A DNA stretch of 62,548 bases, from positions 1 through 62,548 of the forward strand of contig DATKZY010000003.1 in NCBI GenBank assembly GCA_035527715.1. Reading direction: 5' to 3'. The notes beneath the pieces are model-generated. The model saw only the letters and a program-made list of their open reading frames with translations, did not search any database and was not told the origin of the DNA. Source of the stretch: DSUN01 sp035527715. GTDB taxonomy: Bacteria; Planctomycetota; PUPC01; DSUN01. This document shows positions 26,300-34,126 of the stretch, piece by piece (the first letter of the stretch is position 1; every line of letters starts with the position of its first letter). A program made the translations under genes and the position numbers.

Positions 26300-26541
26300 A
26301 CCTTCTCTTCGAGGTCGTCAGCCGGGCCTTCGAGCGCACGAGCCTGCTCGTCACCACCAACTTGCCCTTCGAGAGCTGGACCGAGGTCCTGGGCGCCGAG
26401 CGGCTCACGGGAGCCCTGCTCGACCGCCTCACGGACCGCATTCACATCCTGGAAGCCAACGGCGAGAGCTAGCGACTGCGCGAGTCGCGGCGCCGTCTCA
26501 GACAACGCCCCGCGGCACGAGCGAACGAGACCGAAACGTAG
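26300..26541 (+). pseudogene. IstB remnant (IS21-family transposition helper, C-terminal end)
   Basis: The frame LLFEVVSRAFERTSLLVTTN, then LPFESWTEVLGAERLTGALLDRLTDRIHILEANGES is the conserved C-terminus of the IstB ATPase. The tyrosine codon expected after GES is TAG (26470-26472); the frame then continues RLRESRRRLRQR to a TAG at 26539-26541. The N-terminal two-thirds, istA and the left end of the element are missing. It meets the DUF72 fragment at about 26298, marking a deletion junction. The adjoining 25946-26085 shows nothing codable. Confidence 0.7.
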
Positions 26542-26547
26542 GAGAAC

Positions 26548-26576
26548 TTGACACCCGTCGTGGGACGGGGTATCTA
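26548..26576 (+). promoter_or_regulatory. Sigma-70 promoter for the SUMF1-domain gene
   Basis: A perfect TTGACA (26548-26553), 17-bp spacer and TATCTA (26571-26576). It starts just after the istB remnant and may derive from the insertion-element end; the leader to the ATG is about 78 nt. Confidence 0.65.
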
Positions 26577-26660
26577 TGGCACAGGCGCCGCGCTTCTCGC
26601 CCGCCACCTGCCGCGCATTTCAACCGTCGTTCACGCTCTGGTAACACGGAGCACACTCGC

Positions 26661-27689
26661 ATGAACACTGATTTCGCCATCTGCCCTGTTCTGGGGTTGC
26701 TCTTCATGGCGGCCGCTTCCGGGATGATCCACGCCGCTGAGCCGGTGGCGAAGGACGCGCCCCCGCCCAAGCGAATCGAACAGGCCCCATCCCAGGCCGC
26801 TCAACCCCAGGATCGCCTTGGGGAACTGATCACCATCCCCGCAGGGAAGTTCCTGATGGGCAACAACGGCAATGAGGGATTCAACAACCCGGACGAACTC
26901 CCGCAGCACTGGGTTGACCTTCCCGCGTACCAGATCGGCAAGTATGAAGTCACGCGCGGCCAGTACCGCAAGTTCATCGAGGCGGGCGGCTACAAGGACC
27001 CGCGATACTGGTCGCCCGAAGGCTGGAAATGGAAACAGGGCAACACCCTCGACTACGCGGGAATGCAGGGCAAAGTCACTCGCGTCGCCCGGCCCGCCGA
27101 TGCGCCCGAGCGCAACGAGCCCGAGCACTGGGCCGCCGAGCAGGAATGGATCGGCCACGGATACGAACATCCCCGCTTCACCCAGACGGACAACCATCCC
27201 GTGGTCGGCGTGACCCACTACGAAGCCGAAGCGTACTGCAAGTGGGCGGGCGGCAGACTGCCCGCCGAGGCGGAATGGGAAAAGGCCGCGCGGTGGGACG
27301 ACAAGCGGCAGCACCCCAACGTCTTCCCCTGGGGCGACACCTGGGACCCGGAGAAGTGCAACAACGCGGACGATCACAACCCCGCGGGCGGCGGCTATCG
27401 AACCAACCAGAGCGCTCCGGTCGGCAGCTACCCCAAGGGCGCCAGTCCCTACGGCTGCATGGACATGGTGGGCAATGCCTACGAGTGGGTGGCCGACTGG
27501 GCCAAGTCCTACCCCGGCAATCCCAAGCCGTTCGACCACACCGGCCGCTTCCACTTCGTGAGGGGCGGGTGCTGGGACGACGGCCCGTTCAGCACGCGCT
27601 GCGGGTACCGAAACTGGTACCTCCCGCCCAGCAGTTCCGGCACCGGCAAGGGCGACAGCGACTACATCGGGTTCCGCGTGGCCCGCTGA
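26661..27689 (+). CDS. Secreted SUMF1/FGE-sulfatase domain protein
   Basis: 342 aa with an N-terminal signal peptide (about 1-25, ending IHAAEP). The C-type-lectin-like SUMF1 domain fills about 55-342: ITIPAGKFLMGNN, YEVTRGQYRKFI, HPVVGVTHYEAEAYCKWAGGRLP, AEWEKAARWDD, DMVGNAYEWVADW, FVRGGCWDD, DYIGFRVAR. True formylglycine-generating enzymes carry a Cys-x4-Cys pair after RGGS and a Cys after GFR. Here the region reads RGGCWDDGPFSTRCGYRN and GFRVAR, so the catalytic pair is absent, and sulfatase maturation by this protein is doubtful. Non-FGE relatives bind ligands or act in other oxidations. It is preceded by a strong promoter. Confidence 0.85.
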   Translation: MNTDFAICPVLGLLFMAAASGMIHAAEPVAKDAPPPKRIEQAPSQAAQPQDRLGELITIPAGKFLMGNNGNEGFNNPDELPQHWVDLPAYQIGKYEVTRGQYRKFIEAGGYKDPRYWSPEGWKWKQGNTLDYAGMQGKVTRVARPADAPERNEPEHWAAEQEWIGHGYEHPRFTQTDNHPVVGVTHYEAEAYCKWAGGRLPAEAEWEKAARWDDKRQHPNVFPWGDTWDPEKCNNADDHNPAGGGYRTNQSAPVGSYPKGASPYGCMDMVGNAYEWVADWAKSYPGNPKPFDHTGRFHFVRGGCWDDGPFSTRCGYRNWYLPPSSSGTGKGDSDYIGFRVAR

Positions 27690-27715
27690 GACGGGGGGGC
27701 GGGGGCAGGTCTTTG

Positions 27716-27855
27716 GGGCGTGTTGCCCAGATCGAGAACCCAGTTTGGAGTGCGGCCTTCAGGCCGTATCTTGCGCCTCTTGTGCCCCAAACTACGGGCT
27801 AAAGCCCGCACTCCGAGCGGTCCGTGACAGCGCGCCTGATTTGCGCAACACGCCC
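27716..27855. repeat. 140-bp BIME/MITE-like element with two REP-like hairpins
   Basis: Outer inverted repeats 27716-27733 and 27838-27855 match 16 of 18 bases (GGGCGTGTTGC identical). Inside are two opposite-facing 20-bp palindromes, 27749-27768 and 27793-27812, which differ by paired substitutions that keep the stem. The 505-bp gap 27690-28194 contains this element and nothing else convincing; a 41-codon frame at 27973-28098 is too weak to call. Confidence 0.75.
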
Positions 27856-28194
27856 TTTCAAGTTTCATGTTCGGTTGTCGCCGCCGCCACTCCCCCTGCC
27901 CCTCTGGGAGGGAGGGGAGTTCTGAGGACTTGACAACCCCATGCCGAAACGCTAGCATCGACGCGTGGGCACGTGGCGAAAGCATTTCGCACCTCGGCTG
28001 CCGTCCGTGAGGCCCTGCGCTCCCTGCTCCGAATGCCCGAGGAGACGCGGCGTCTCACCTCGCGTTCCGGCAGCATCGCCACCAGCGTCCGAGACTGAAA
28101 GCCGGCGTCCCGAATCGAGTAAGGTGTCACCGAGATTGCCGCGCGATCTGGCGGGCGCGTCCATTCTTCCGTTCTTTCCACAAAGGAGGGTCAG

Positions 28195-28977
28195 ATGATC
28201 CTGTGCAGCTTGTGGGAATGGTTCAGAGAATGTGTGCGTCGGCCTTCCGTGTTGATCTCCGTTACCGTTGGCGTTCTCGTGTCTGCCGTTGGGCTTCGGC
28301 ACGTTCACTTGAGCGGAGCAGCGGGCCTGAACTCACTGGCCCTGGCTATAAGCGCAGACATCCTCATCTGGTACGCTTGGGAAACTCGCCGGTTGCGGAT
28401 AGTGGCGCAGGAGCAGGCGAAGAGCGCTCAAGATGCTCATACCTTCACTGCGATAACGACAATCAACGACGCACTGAGTACCGAGAGGGGCTATGTGCTG
28501 CGCAGAGAACTGCACGCCCACTTCTGGCTCGCGTTCCTGGCCGCTATCGAGAAGGCTCTAGGGCAGGAATGCGTGGAGAACGGGTCGCCGAAGATGAGCG
28601 CGATTATGGAGCTACAACCAGATCATGGGAAACTGCAGAACTTCGGCCAGGTGCTGCGGGATGAACACCCCGGCGAGAACGATCCACTCACCGCAATAGA
28701 AAGCACACTCATGGCTCTTGACAGTGTCGCCCTTCCTGCTGCCTGCGGCATCCAAGCGGCTGAGAGGGCCGCGAAGGCGGTCGCTCCGATGTTCGAGCGA
28801 ACAGCCAGGTACACGCTGCCGTTCATAGCCATCCATATCCGGTTGAGGGGGCAACCGAGGCATAGAGAACAGTACCTTCGGCTGTTGAACCAACTGCACC
28901 AGAACAAGGATATCGATCTGACCAATGAGGATGTCATGTGGCTTCGCGCACTGTTGCTTCATGCCAAGAATGCGTAG
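28195..28977 (+). CDS. Hypothetical membrane protein (two TM segments plus cytosolic helical domain)
   Basis: 260 aa with a perfect AGGAGG 6-7 nt upstream. Two transmembrane segments lie at about 20-35 (VLISVTVGVLVSAVGL) and 45-62 (NSLALAISADILIWYAW), followed by a helical soluble domain of about 190 residues (NDALSTERGYVLRRELHAHF; MWLRALLLHAKNA at the end). The layout resembles DUF4760-type proteins, but I cannot confirm this by eye. Codon use is less G/C-biased than its neighbours, suggesting recent acquisition together with the nearby REP-like element and insertion-sequence scar. Confidence 0.65.
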   Translation: MILCSLWEWFRECVRRPSVLISVTVGVLVSAVGLRHVHLSGAAGLNSLALAISADILIWYAWETRRLRIVAQEQAKSAQDAHTFTAITTINDALSTERGYVLRRELHAHFWLAFLAAIEKALGQECVENGSPKMSAIMELQPDHGKLQNFGQVLRDEHPGENDPLTAIESTLMALDSVALPAACGIQAAERAAKAVAPMFERTARYTLPFIAIHIRLRGQPRHREQYLRLLNQLHQNKDIDLTNEDVMWLRALLLHAKNA

Positions 28978-29110
28978 CGAAGGACAGGGCGAAGCCGCAG
29001 GCCACTCCGAAGCTGGGCCTCCGCTCCGCGTCGGGCAGCAGAAAAGGGGACATTCTACTTTTCTTGCGGCCAAGCCACTGAGGCCCAAGACTAGGACGGA
29101 GGAAACCTCA

Positions 29111-30163
29111 CTGTTCCCTTTCCTTTCCCGCCGTGACTTCATCCGGCTCGCCGCCGGCTCGCTCGCGGCAGCGGGGCTGCCCAAGAATGCCCTGGCCGCC
29201 CCGCCCCTCCCCCAACCCGAGGCAAGAGCGACCATGCACGTGTACGAGAACTACGGCTGGCTGCGCGGGCTGAACTGCATTCCGTCGTGGGGCGCGCGAA
29301 TCGAGGAGGCGTGGTGGGGCTATGACCCGGCACGCTTCCGCGAGGAGGTGGCACTGGTGCGCCGCATCCACGGGAACTGCGTGCGGCTGTGGATCGAATT
29401 CACGGCCTGGATGGCGGACCCCGAGAAGGTGACGGCGAACTTCCTCGACGCGGTGAAGGCGATTGATGAGGCGGGGATGAAGACGATGCCCTGCCTGTTC
29501 AACCGCTGGCACGATCAGAACTGGGATTACGGCGGCACGTACACCGAGGATATTGATCGCCCGTGGAACACGCGCGTGGCCTACGTCCAGGCCATCGTCC
29601 GCCCCCTCGCCGCCGACCCGCGCATTCTCATCTGGGACCTGTGCAACGAGCCGCAGGGCAATCCACCGAAGGAATACGACTGGCTCAAGGCAATGGCCGA
29701 AGCCGTCCGCGCCGCCGGCGCCAAGCAGCCCCTCACCATCGGCACGATGACGGGCGGCAACATCGAGAAGCACGCGCCGCTGATGGACGTGCTTTGCGGC
29801 CACCCCTACGCCCGCGACCGCGCCGGCCTGGCCAAGCTCATCGAGAGCTTCCAGGCGATGAGCAAGAAGCACGGCAAGCCGTTCCTCGTCAACGAAACCG
29901 TGCCTGGCTGCCTCGACGACGCGAAGCGAGCCGAGGCCGCCCGCTATTACAGCGAGATGCTGGCCGAGGCCGGCTTCGGCTGGATGGGTTGGAGCATTCG
30001 CGAGGGCAAGGCCATCGCCACCCGCCGCGACCGCATAGATGGCAACGGCATTGACGGCCAGGGCTTCCACGCCTGGTTCACCCGCGAGGGCAAGCTCCGC
30101 GGGGGCCTCGACTTCCTGCTCGACCCGCCGAAGCTCCGCGCGCCGTGGGAAGCGAAGATGTGA
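29111..30163 (+). CDS. Tat-exported cellulase-like glycoside hydrolase (GH5-type)
   Basis: About 350 aa. The N-terminus LFPFLSRRDFIRLAAGSLAAAG is a twin-arginine signal. The TIM-barrel domain has RGLNCIPSWG, CVRLWIEF, the probable acid/base Glu in WDLCNEPQG (about 181) and nucleophile Glu in FLVNETVPG (about 263). The nearest in-frame ATG codons (28925, 28961, 28970) lie in or next to the 3' end of the preceding gene and would add about 50 unnatural residues. The only good Shine-Dalgarno (GGAGG at 29098-29102) is 8 nt before a CTG at 29111, so a CTG start is proposed with low certainty. The stop is followed by a 9-bp-period repeat and a strong terminator. Confidence 0.7.
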   Translation: MFPFLSRRDFIRLAAGSLAAAGLPKNALAAPPLPQPEARATMHVYENYGWLRGLNCIPSWGARIEEAWWGYDPARFREEVALVRRIHGNCVRLWIEFTAWMADPEKVTANFLDAVKAIDEAGMKTMPCLFNRWHDQNWDYGGTYTEDIDRPWNTRVAYVQAIVRPLAADPRILIWDLCNEPQGNPPKEYDWLKAMAEAVRAAGAKQPLTIGTMTGGNIEKHAPLMDVLCGHPYARDRAGLAKLIESFQAMSKKHGKPFLVNETVPGCLDDAKRAEAARYYSEMLAEAGFGWMGWSIREGKAIATRRDRIDGNGIDGQGFHAWFTREGKLRGGLDFLLDPPKLRAPWEAKM

Positions 30164-30171
30164 GGGAAGAA

Positions 30172-30207
30172 GGGACGAGAAGGACCACAGGGACCAAAGG
30201 GACGAGG
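30172..30207. repeat. 9-bp-period repeat (four units)
   Basis: GGGACGAGA, AGGACCACA, GGGACCAAA, GGGACGAGG in exact 9-bp steps, starting 9 bp after the hydrolase stop. It is the same unit family as the arrays at 4561, 36473 and 58693. Confidence 0.7.
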
Positions 30208-30219
30208 AAGAGCGAGTTG

Positions 30220-30251
30220 CCCTCCCGAAGGCATTGGAGCCTTCGGGAGGG
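30220..30251. terminator. Bidirectional hairpin between convergent genes
   Basis: CCCTCCCGAAGGC (30220-30232) pairs perfectly with GCCTTCGGGAGGG (30239-30251) over a 6-nt loop. It lies between the Tat hydrolase and the converging ThuA gene. There is no T-run on either side. Confidence 0.6.
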
Positions 30252-30268
30252 ATGGCTCAACGCACGCC

Positions 30269-32137
30269 TTACTTCGCGCTCGGGGCCGTGTCGGCGGGGA
30301 GGTCGCCGGTGGCGAACTGGATGCCCGCGAGGAGGTGACGGAGGAAGAGGGGGTTCCAGTAGGTGTCGAGGGCGTGGCCAAGGGTGGTGTAGAAGACGCG
30401 GCCCTTGCCCTGGCCATACTCGCGGAGCCAACTGATGGCGTAGTCCTTGTCGGGGCGCTTGCCGGGGTCCTTCATCTGGTCGAGGTCGAGGCTGAGGAGG
30501 ATGTGGAGCTTTGTGCGGGAGTAGTAGGGCTCGCGGACGAAGTAGATTTCGTCGTTGATCTGGAAGGGCTTGCCCTCGAAGGCGGCGTTGAGGGGATGCT
30601 TGGGGTCGTCGAGCTTGATGGCGACCTTTTCGAAGATGTGGCCGCTGTAGAATCCGCCCATCATTTCGCCGTATTCCTTCCAGCCGCCGAAGGCGGCGGT
30701 GGCGGCGTGGATGCCGACGATGCCGCGGCCGGGCACGTCGCGGTTGTTGGCGTCCTTGCCGCCGACGTAGTCGAGGATGCTCTTCTTGACGGCGGCGTCG
30801 AATGCCTTGGCGGCGGCTTTCCGCTCGTCGTCGAGCTTTGCGAAGTCGTCGGGCAGGAAGGGCTCGGGCTCGTGGATGTTGTTCATCACGACGGCGTCGA
30901 ACTGGCCGATGCGGTCAATGAGGAGGAGTCGGGGGTCGTCGCTGACGACGGCGGTAAAGGCGCCGCTCTTCCTGCCGAGGATTTCGAGGGCCTTCTCGGC
31001 GATGGCGTTCGGCTGATGCGTCCAGGCGTGGCCCCAGACGAGCACTTTGCGGGGCTTGGCCGGCTTGGCGGGCGGCGCGTCGGGCGCGGCCGCCTCGATT
31101 TTCTTGAGCTGGTCCTCTGTCGGCTCGGACGCTTTCCTGGCTTCCATCTTGGCTGCCCTCACGTCGGGGGGTGTGGGGCCGGGGACGCGTCTCACGAGTT
31201 TCTCCTTTCGCGGCTCGGTCGGAGCGTCGAGGTCGCCGGTGGCAAACTGGATGCCGTCGAGGTAGAACTGAAGCATCTGGGGGCTCCAGAAGAGGTCGCT
31301 ACGGTGGCCGAAGGAGGCGTACCAGATGCGGCCTTTGCCGACGGCCTTGACCCAGGCGAGGGGCCAGTCGTTGTCGGGCTGGCTGATCCATCGGACGCCC
31401 ATGTTCGTGCGCTCGGGGTCGAGGGAGACGAGGACGCGGCACTTCGCGCGGTCGAAGGGCTTGCCGTACTGGTAGATTTCGTCGGCGACGCGGAACTCCT
31501 TGCCCTCATAGGCGGCGACGAGGGGGCTGTCCTTGTCGTCCACCATCACGCCGATCTCTTCGTTCCAGGGGTGGCCGGTGAACTTCCCGCCGATCAACTC
31601 GCCGAACTCGGGCCAATGGGCGTTGGCGGCGATGGCGAAGTGGATGGCCATGACGCCTCCGCCGTTGCGGATGTAGTCGAGCAGGGTCTTGCGGAGGGCC
31701 TCCTCGACGGCCTTCTTGTCGGCGCCGAGCTTCTTGAACGCCTCCTTCTCCATGTCGGCATCGGTCGGGGTGATCCAGGGGCCGCAACTGTTGTTCATCA
31801 GGATGGCATCGAATTGTTTGAGGTTCTCGGGGAGGAACATGGCCAGTTCCTGGCTCATCACGGGCTCGAACGCCTTCGACTTCTCGCCGAGGGCCTTGAG
31901 GGCGGCAGCGCCGTAGGGCACGCAGTAGCCCTTGTGAGGGTCCTTGCCGTAGAGATGGTCGGGGGTGCTGAAGACGAGGACTTTGCGCGGCTTCCTGGGC
32001 GCCACGCGCGGCTTCTCGGGCACCGCGTCCCAGATCTTCTTCGCCTGGTGCTTGGGAATCTCCTCCACGGCGAGCGCGTTCGAGCACGCCAGCGCCGCCG
32101 CCGTGAGCGCCGCACACCACCGATGCCTCGCGACCAT
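30269..32137 (-). CDS. Secreted protein with two tandem ThuA (trehalose-utilisation) domains
   Basis: 622 aa; the ATG has AGGAGG 9 nt upstream and starts a signal peptide (MVARHRWCAALTAAALACSNALA). Two ThuA-like, class I amidotransferase-fold domains follow at about 50-320 and 375-615. Each repeats the same landmarks: RKVLVFSTPDH / RKVLVWGHAWTHQ, FDAILMNN / FDAVVMNN, GGGVMAIHFA / GIVGIHAAT, and W...GQGKGRVFYTTLGH at the end. They are joined by a Glu/Ala/Pro-rich linker. ThuA proteins occur with sugar-acid catabolism and are often fused to other planctomycete secreted domains; the biochemical activity is unsettled. It is divergent from the TPR operon. Confidence 0.85.
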   Translation of the reverse strand: MVARHRWCAALTAAALACSNALAVEEIPKHQAKKIWDAVPEKPRVAPRKPRKVLVFSTPDHLYGKDPHKGYCVPYGAAALKALGEKSKAFEPVMSQELAMFLPENLKQFDAILMNNSCGPWITPTDADMEKEAFKKLGADKKAVEEALRKTLLDYIRNGGGVMAIHFAIAANAHWPEFGELIGGKFTGHPWNEEIGVMVDDKDSPLVAAYEGKEFRVADEIYQYGKPFDRAKCRVLVSLDPERTNMGVRWISQPDNDWPLAWVKAVGKGRIWYASFGHRSDLFWSPQMLQFYLDGIQFATGDLDAPTEPRKEKLVRRVPGPTPPDVRAAKMEARKASEPTEDQLKKIEAAAPDAPPAKPAKPRKVLVWGHAWTHQPNAIAEKALEILGRKSGAFTAVVSDDPRLLLIDRIGQFDAVVMNNIHEPEPFLPDDFAKLDDERKAAAKAFDAAVKKSILDYVGGKDANNRDVPGRGIVGIHAATAAFGGWKEYGEMMGGFYSGHIFEKVAIKLDDPKHPLNAAFEGKPFQINDEIYFVREPYYSRTKLHILLSLDLDQMKDPGKRPDKDYAISWLREYGQGKGRVFYTTLGHALDTYWNPLFLRHLLAGIQFATGDLPADTAPSAK

Positions 32138-32229
32138 GTTTGCAGCCTCCTTTCGCCGGGCTCCCCTGGCCATCGCCAACGGCACCAGACTAGCACGTAG
32201 CCTGGCGTGGTGCAAATGGGAAGGGCCGC

Positions 32230-32257
32230 TTGACTGCGGGTGCGGAAACGGTATCAT
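32230..32257 (+). promoter_or_regulatory. Sigma-70 promoter of the TPR/ExbBD operon
   Basis: TTGACT (32230-32235), 16-bp spacer, TATCAT (32252-32257), giving a leader of about 55 nt to the GTG at 32320. It is the only good promoter seen before this roughly 17-kb run of plus-strand genes. Confidence 0.65.
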
Positions 32258-32319
32258 TGAGTCATTTGGCGCACCGTATCGAGCAGGCCGACGGCGAGGG
32301 GCCAACGGCAGGAGAAGGC

Positions 32320-34083
32320 GTGAGCAGTTCGCACTCCAAGGGATGGCGGGGTCGCGTGGGCGTCGCCGCCGCGCTGTGGCTGGCAGCGCCGATGGGCGTC
32401 TGCATCGCCGCCCGAGAGTATCGGGGGAAGGGGCCGGGGCACGGACCCGAGGTGCAGTTCAGCAACGAGGAGTTCAAGGCGCTCGACACGTTCGAGGGTC
32501 ACACGCTGACGAAGGCCGACAAGGTGTTCGCCGGGAAGGACTACAAGCGGGCCGCGGCCGAGTACGACAGCTTCATCCTGGAGTTCCCCAAGTCGAGGGC
32601 CATCGTCTACGCCCTGCTGCGGAAGGCCCGCTGCCTGCATCTCGCCGAGAAGCGCTTCGAGGCGATCAAGGAGTACCAGGAGGTCCTCGACTACTTTCCC
32701 AACGCCGTGAAGTACGCGGCGGCGGCGCTCTACTACATCGGCCTGTGCCACTGGGAGAACGCCGACGAGGAGGAGGCGATGAAGTCGTGGGCCAGGATGG
32801 CCGACGACGCCGGCTACAGCCAGCACCCGCTGGCCGCGGCGGCGATCAGCCGCCTGGCCGACCACATCGTCCGGGAGGGGCGCCCCGAGAAAGCGGTCGG
32901 CTACTACGAGCAGGTGGCCGTGAGCTTCCGCCGCACCAACCCCGGGGCCGCCAACTACGCCATCGCGCAGGCCGTCGCGCACCATGTCCGCCTCCAGCCC
33001 GACGAGCCGCGGCTCCGCGCCTTCTACCAGAAGGTCGGCGCCTTCGGCGGCGGGCCGGAAAGGAACCTCGAGGACCCCGAGAAGAGCCGCCGCTATTGGG
33101 GCACCGTGCGCGACGAGGTGCGCAGGAACGGCCACTTCGACGACTCGCAGGCGGGCCTCCGCGACCGCTACTACCGCTACTGGGCAGGCGTGATGGACGG
33201 GAAGTTCCCCGACTGGGATGACTTCCAGCTCGGCCTCGCGGCCCTCAAGCTGGCCTACGAGAAGGACACCGCGAAGTGGATGCAGCGGCTCGACGCCCAG
33301 TTCGAGCGCAACCAGAAGCCGGGCGACACCGCGCGCACCGTCCGCTGGATCGGCTACTTCGCCGGCCACAAGGCGAAGGCGATGCAGTACTACAACAAGC
33401 TGAGCTTCGAGAAGATGGGGAACCGCGAGATCCGCGAGCTGATGCAGATCTTCTACGAGAAGGTGCAGGACCCGCAGATGGCGCGGAACCTCTTCGGCAA
33501 GCTCCGGCTCGGCGACATGCCCGACGGCGAGAAGGCCGGCCTGGCGAGGTACTTCTGGTCGCGCGACGCGGCGGTCGTGAAGGACCTGTGCATGAGCTTC
33601 GACGACAAGGAGCTCGGGCAGATGGAGTACCTGCGCTTCCATCACTCGCGGAAGGACGCGAAGCAGGGGGTGCCGCTGGCCGACCAGATGGCGAAGGTGC
33701 CGCGCTTCGCCGCCGATGCCCTCTGGCTCAAGGCCCAGCTCCTGCACTGGGACAAGCAGTATCCGGCCGCCATCGCCGCGTACCAGCAGTGCGACAATCC
33801 GCCGGAGAACATCTGGGCCATCGCCGACTGCTATGCGAAGCTGGGGAAGATCGAGCAGGCCGTGGCCCAGCTCCGCGAGATCGAGGCGTTCTTCAAGCAG
33901 CACGCGCCCGAGGCCGCGCTGCGCATCGCCCACCTGTACCGCGAGGTGGGCATGAAGCCCCAACAGATCGCCGCCTTGAGGGCGGTGCTCAAGAAATACC
34001 CGGAGAGCGGACAATCCAGCGCCGCCCACCAGGACCTGGAGCGCCTGGGAATCAGGATGGGCGGCGGCGTGGACGCCCAGTAG
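32320..34083 (+). CDS. Secreted TPR-repeat protein
   Basis: 587 aa from a GTG preceded by AGGAGAAGG. It has an N-terminal signal or anchor (GRVGVAAALWLAAPMGVCIAA), then tetratricopeptide helices: ADKVFAGKDYKRAAAEYDSF, ALLRKARCLHLAEKRFEAIKEYQEVLDYFP, AAALYYIGLCHWENADEEEAMKSW, and a C-terminal set near 500-580 (IWAIADCYAKLGKIEQAVAQL). TPRs mediate protein-protein contacts, here presumably in the periplasm. First gene of an operon that continues with two further TPR proteins and ExbB/ExbD-type proteins, so it is likely a scaffold of that machine. The specific partner is unknown. Confidence 0.8.
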   Translation: MSSSHSKGWRGRVGVAAALWLAAPMGVCIAAREYRGKGPGHGPEVQFSNEEFKALDTFEGHTLTKADKVFAGKDYKRAAAEYDSFILEFPKSRAIVYALLRKARCLHLAEKRFEAIKEYQEVLDYFPNAVKYAAAALYYIGLCHWENADEEEAMKSWARMADDAGYSQHPLAAAAISRLADHIVREGRPEKAVGYYEQVAVSFRRTNPGAANYAIAQAVAHHVRLQPDEPRLRAFYQKVGAFGGGPERNLEDPEKSRRYWGTVRDEVRRNGHFDDSQAGLRDRYYRYWAGVMDGKFPDWDDFQLGLAALKLAYEKDTAKWMQRLDAQFERNQKPGDTARTVRWIGYFAGHKAKAMQYYNKLSFEKMGNREIRELMQIFYEKVQDPQMARNLFGKLRLGDMPDGEKAGLARYFWSRDAAVVKDLCMSFDDKELGQMEYLRFHHSRKDAKQGVPLADQMAKVPRFAADALWLKAQLLHWDKQYPAAIAAYQQCDNPPENIWAIADCYAKLGKIEQAVAQLREIEAFFKQHAPEAALRIAHLYREVGMKPQQIAALRAVLKKYPESGQSSAAHQDLERLGIRMGGGVDAQ

Positions 34084-34126
34084 GCCCCACGCTGCGGACG
34101 GCAGGCCTCAAGCTCGGAGAGCAAGC

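Noticed and set aside
24920..26551. A 543-aa plus-strand open frame across the PDZ protease
   Set aside because: It is antisense to a serine protease with an intact catalytic triad and runs on into the istB/DUF72 scar.
27973..28098. A 41-codon plus-strand frame beginning GTG (AFRTSAAVREALRSLLRMPEETRR)
   Set aside because: It has a plausible helical composition, but there is no Shine-Dalgarno, no family match and it lies in a repeat-rich gap; not enough to call a gene.
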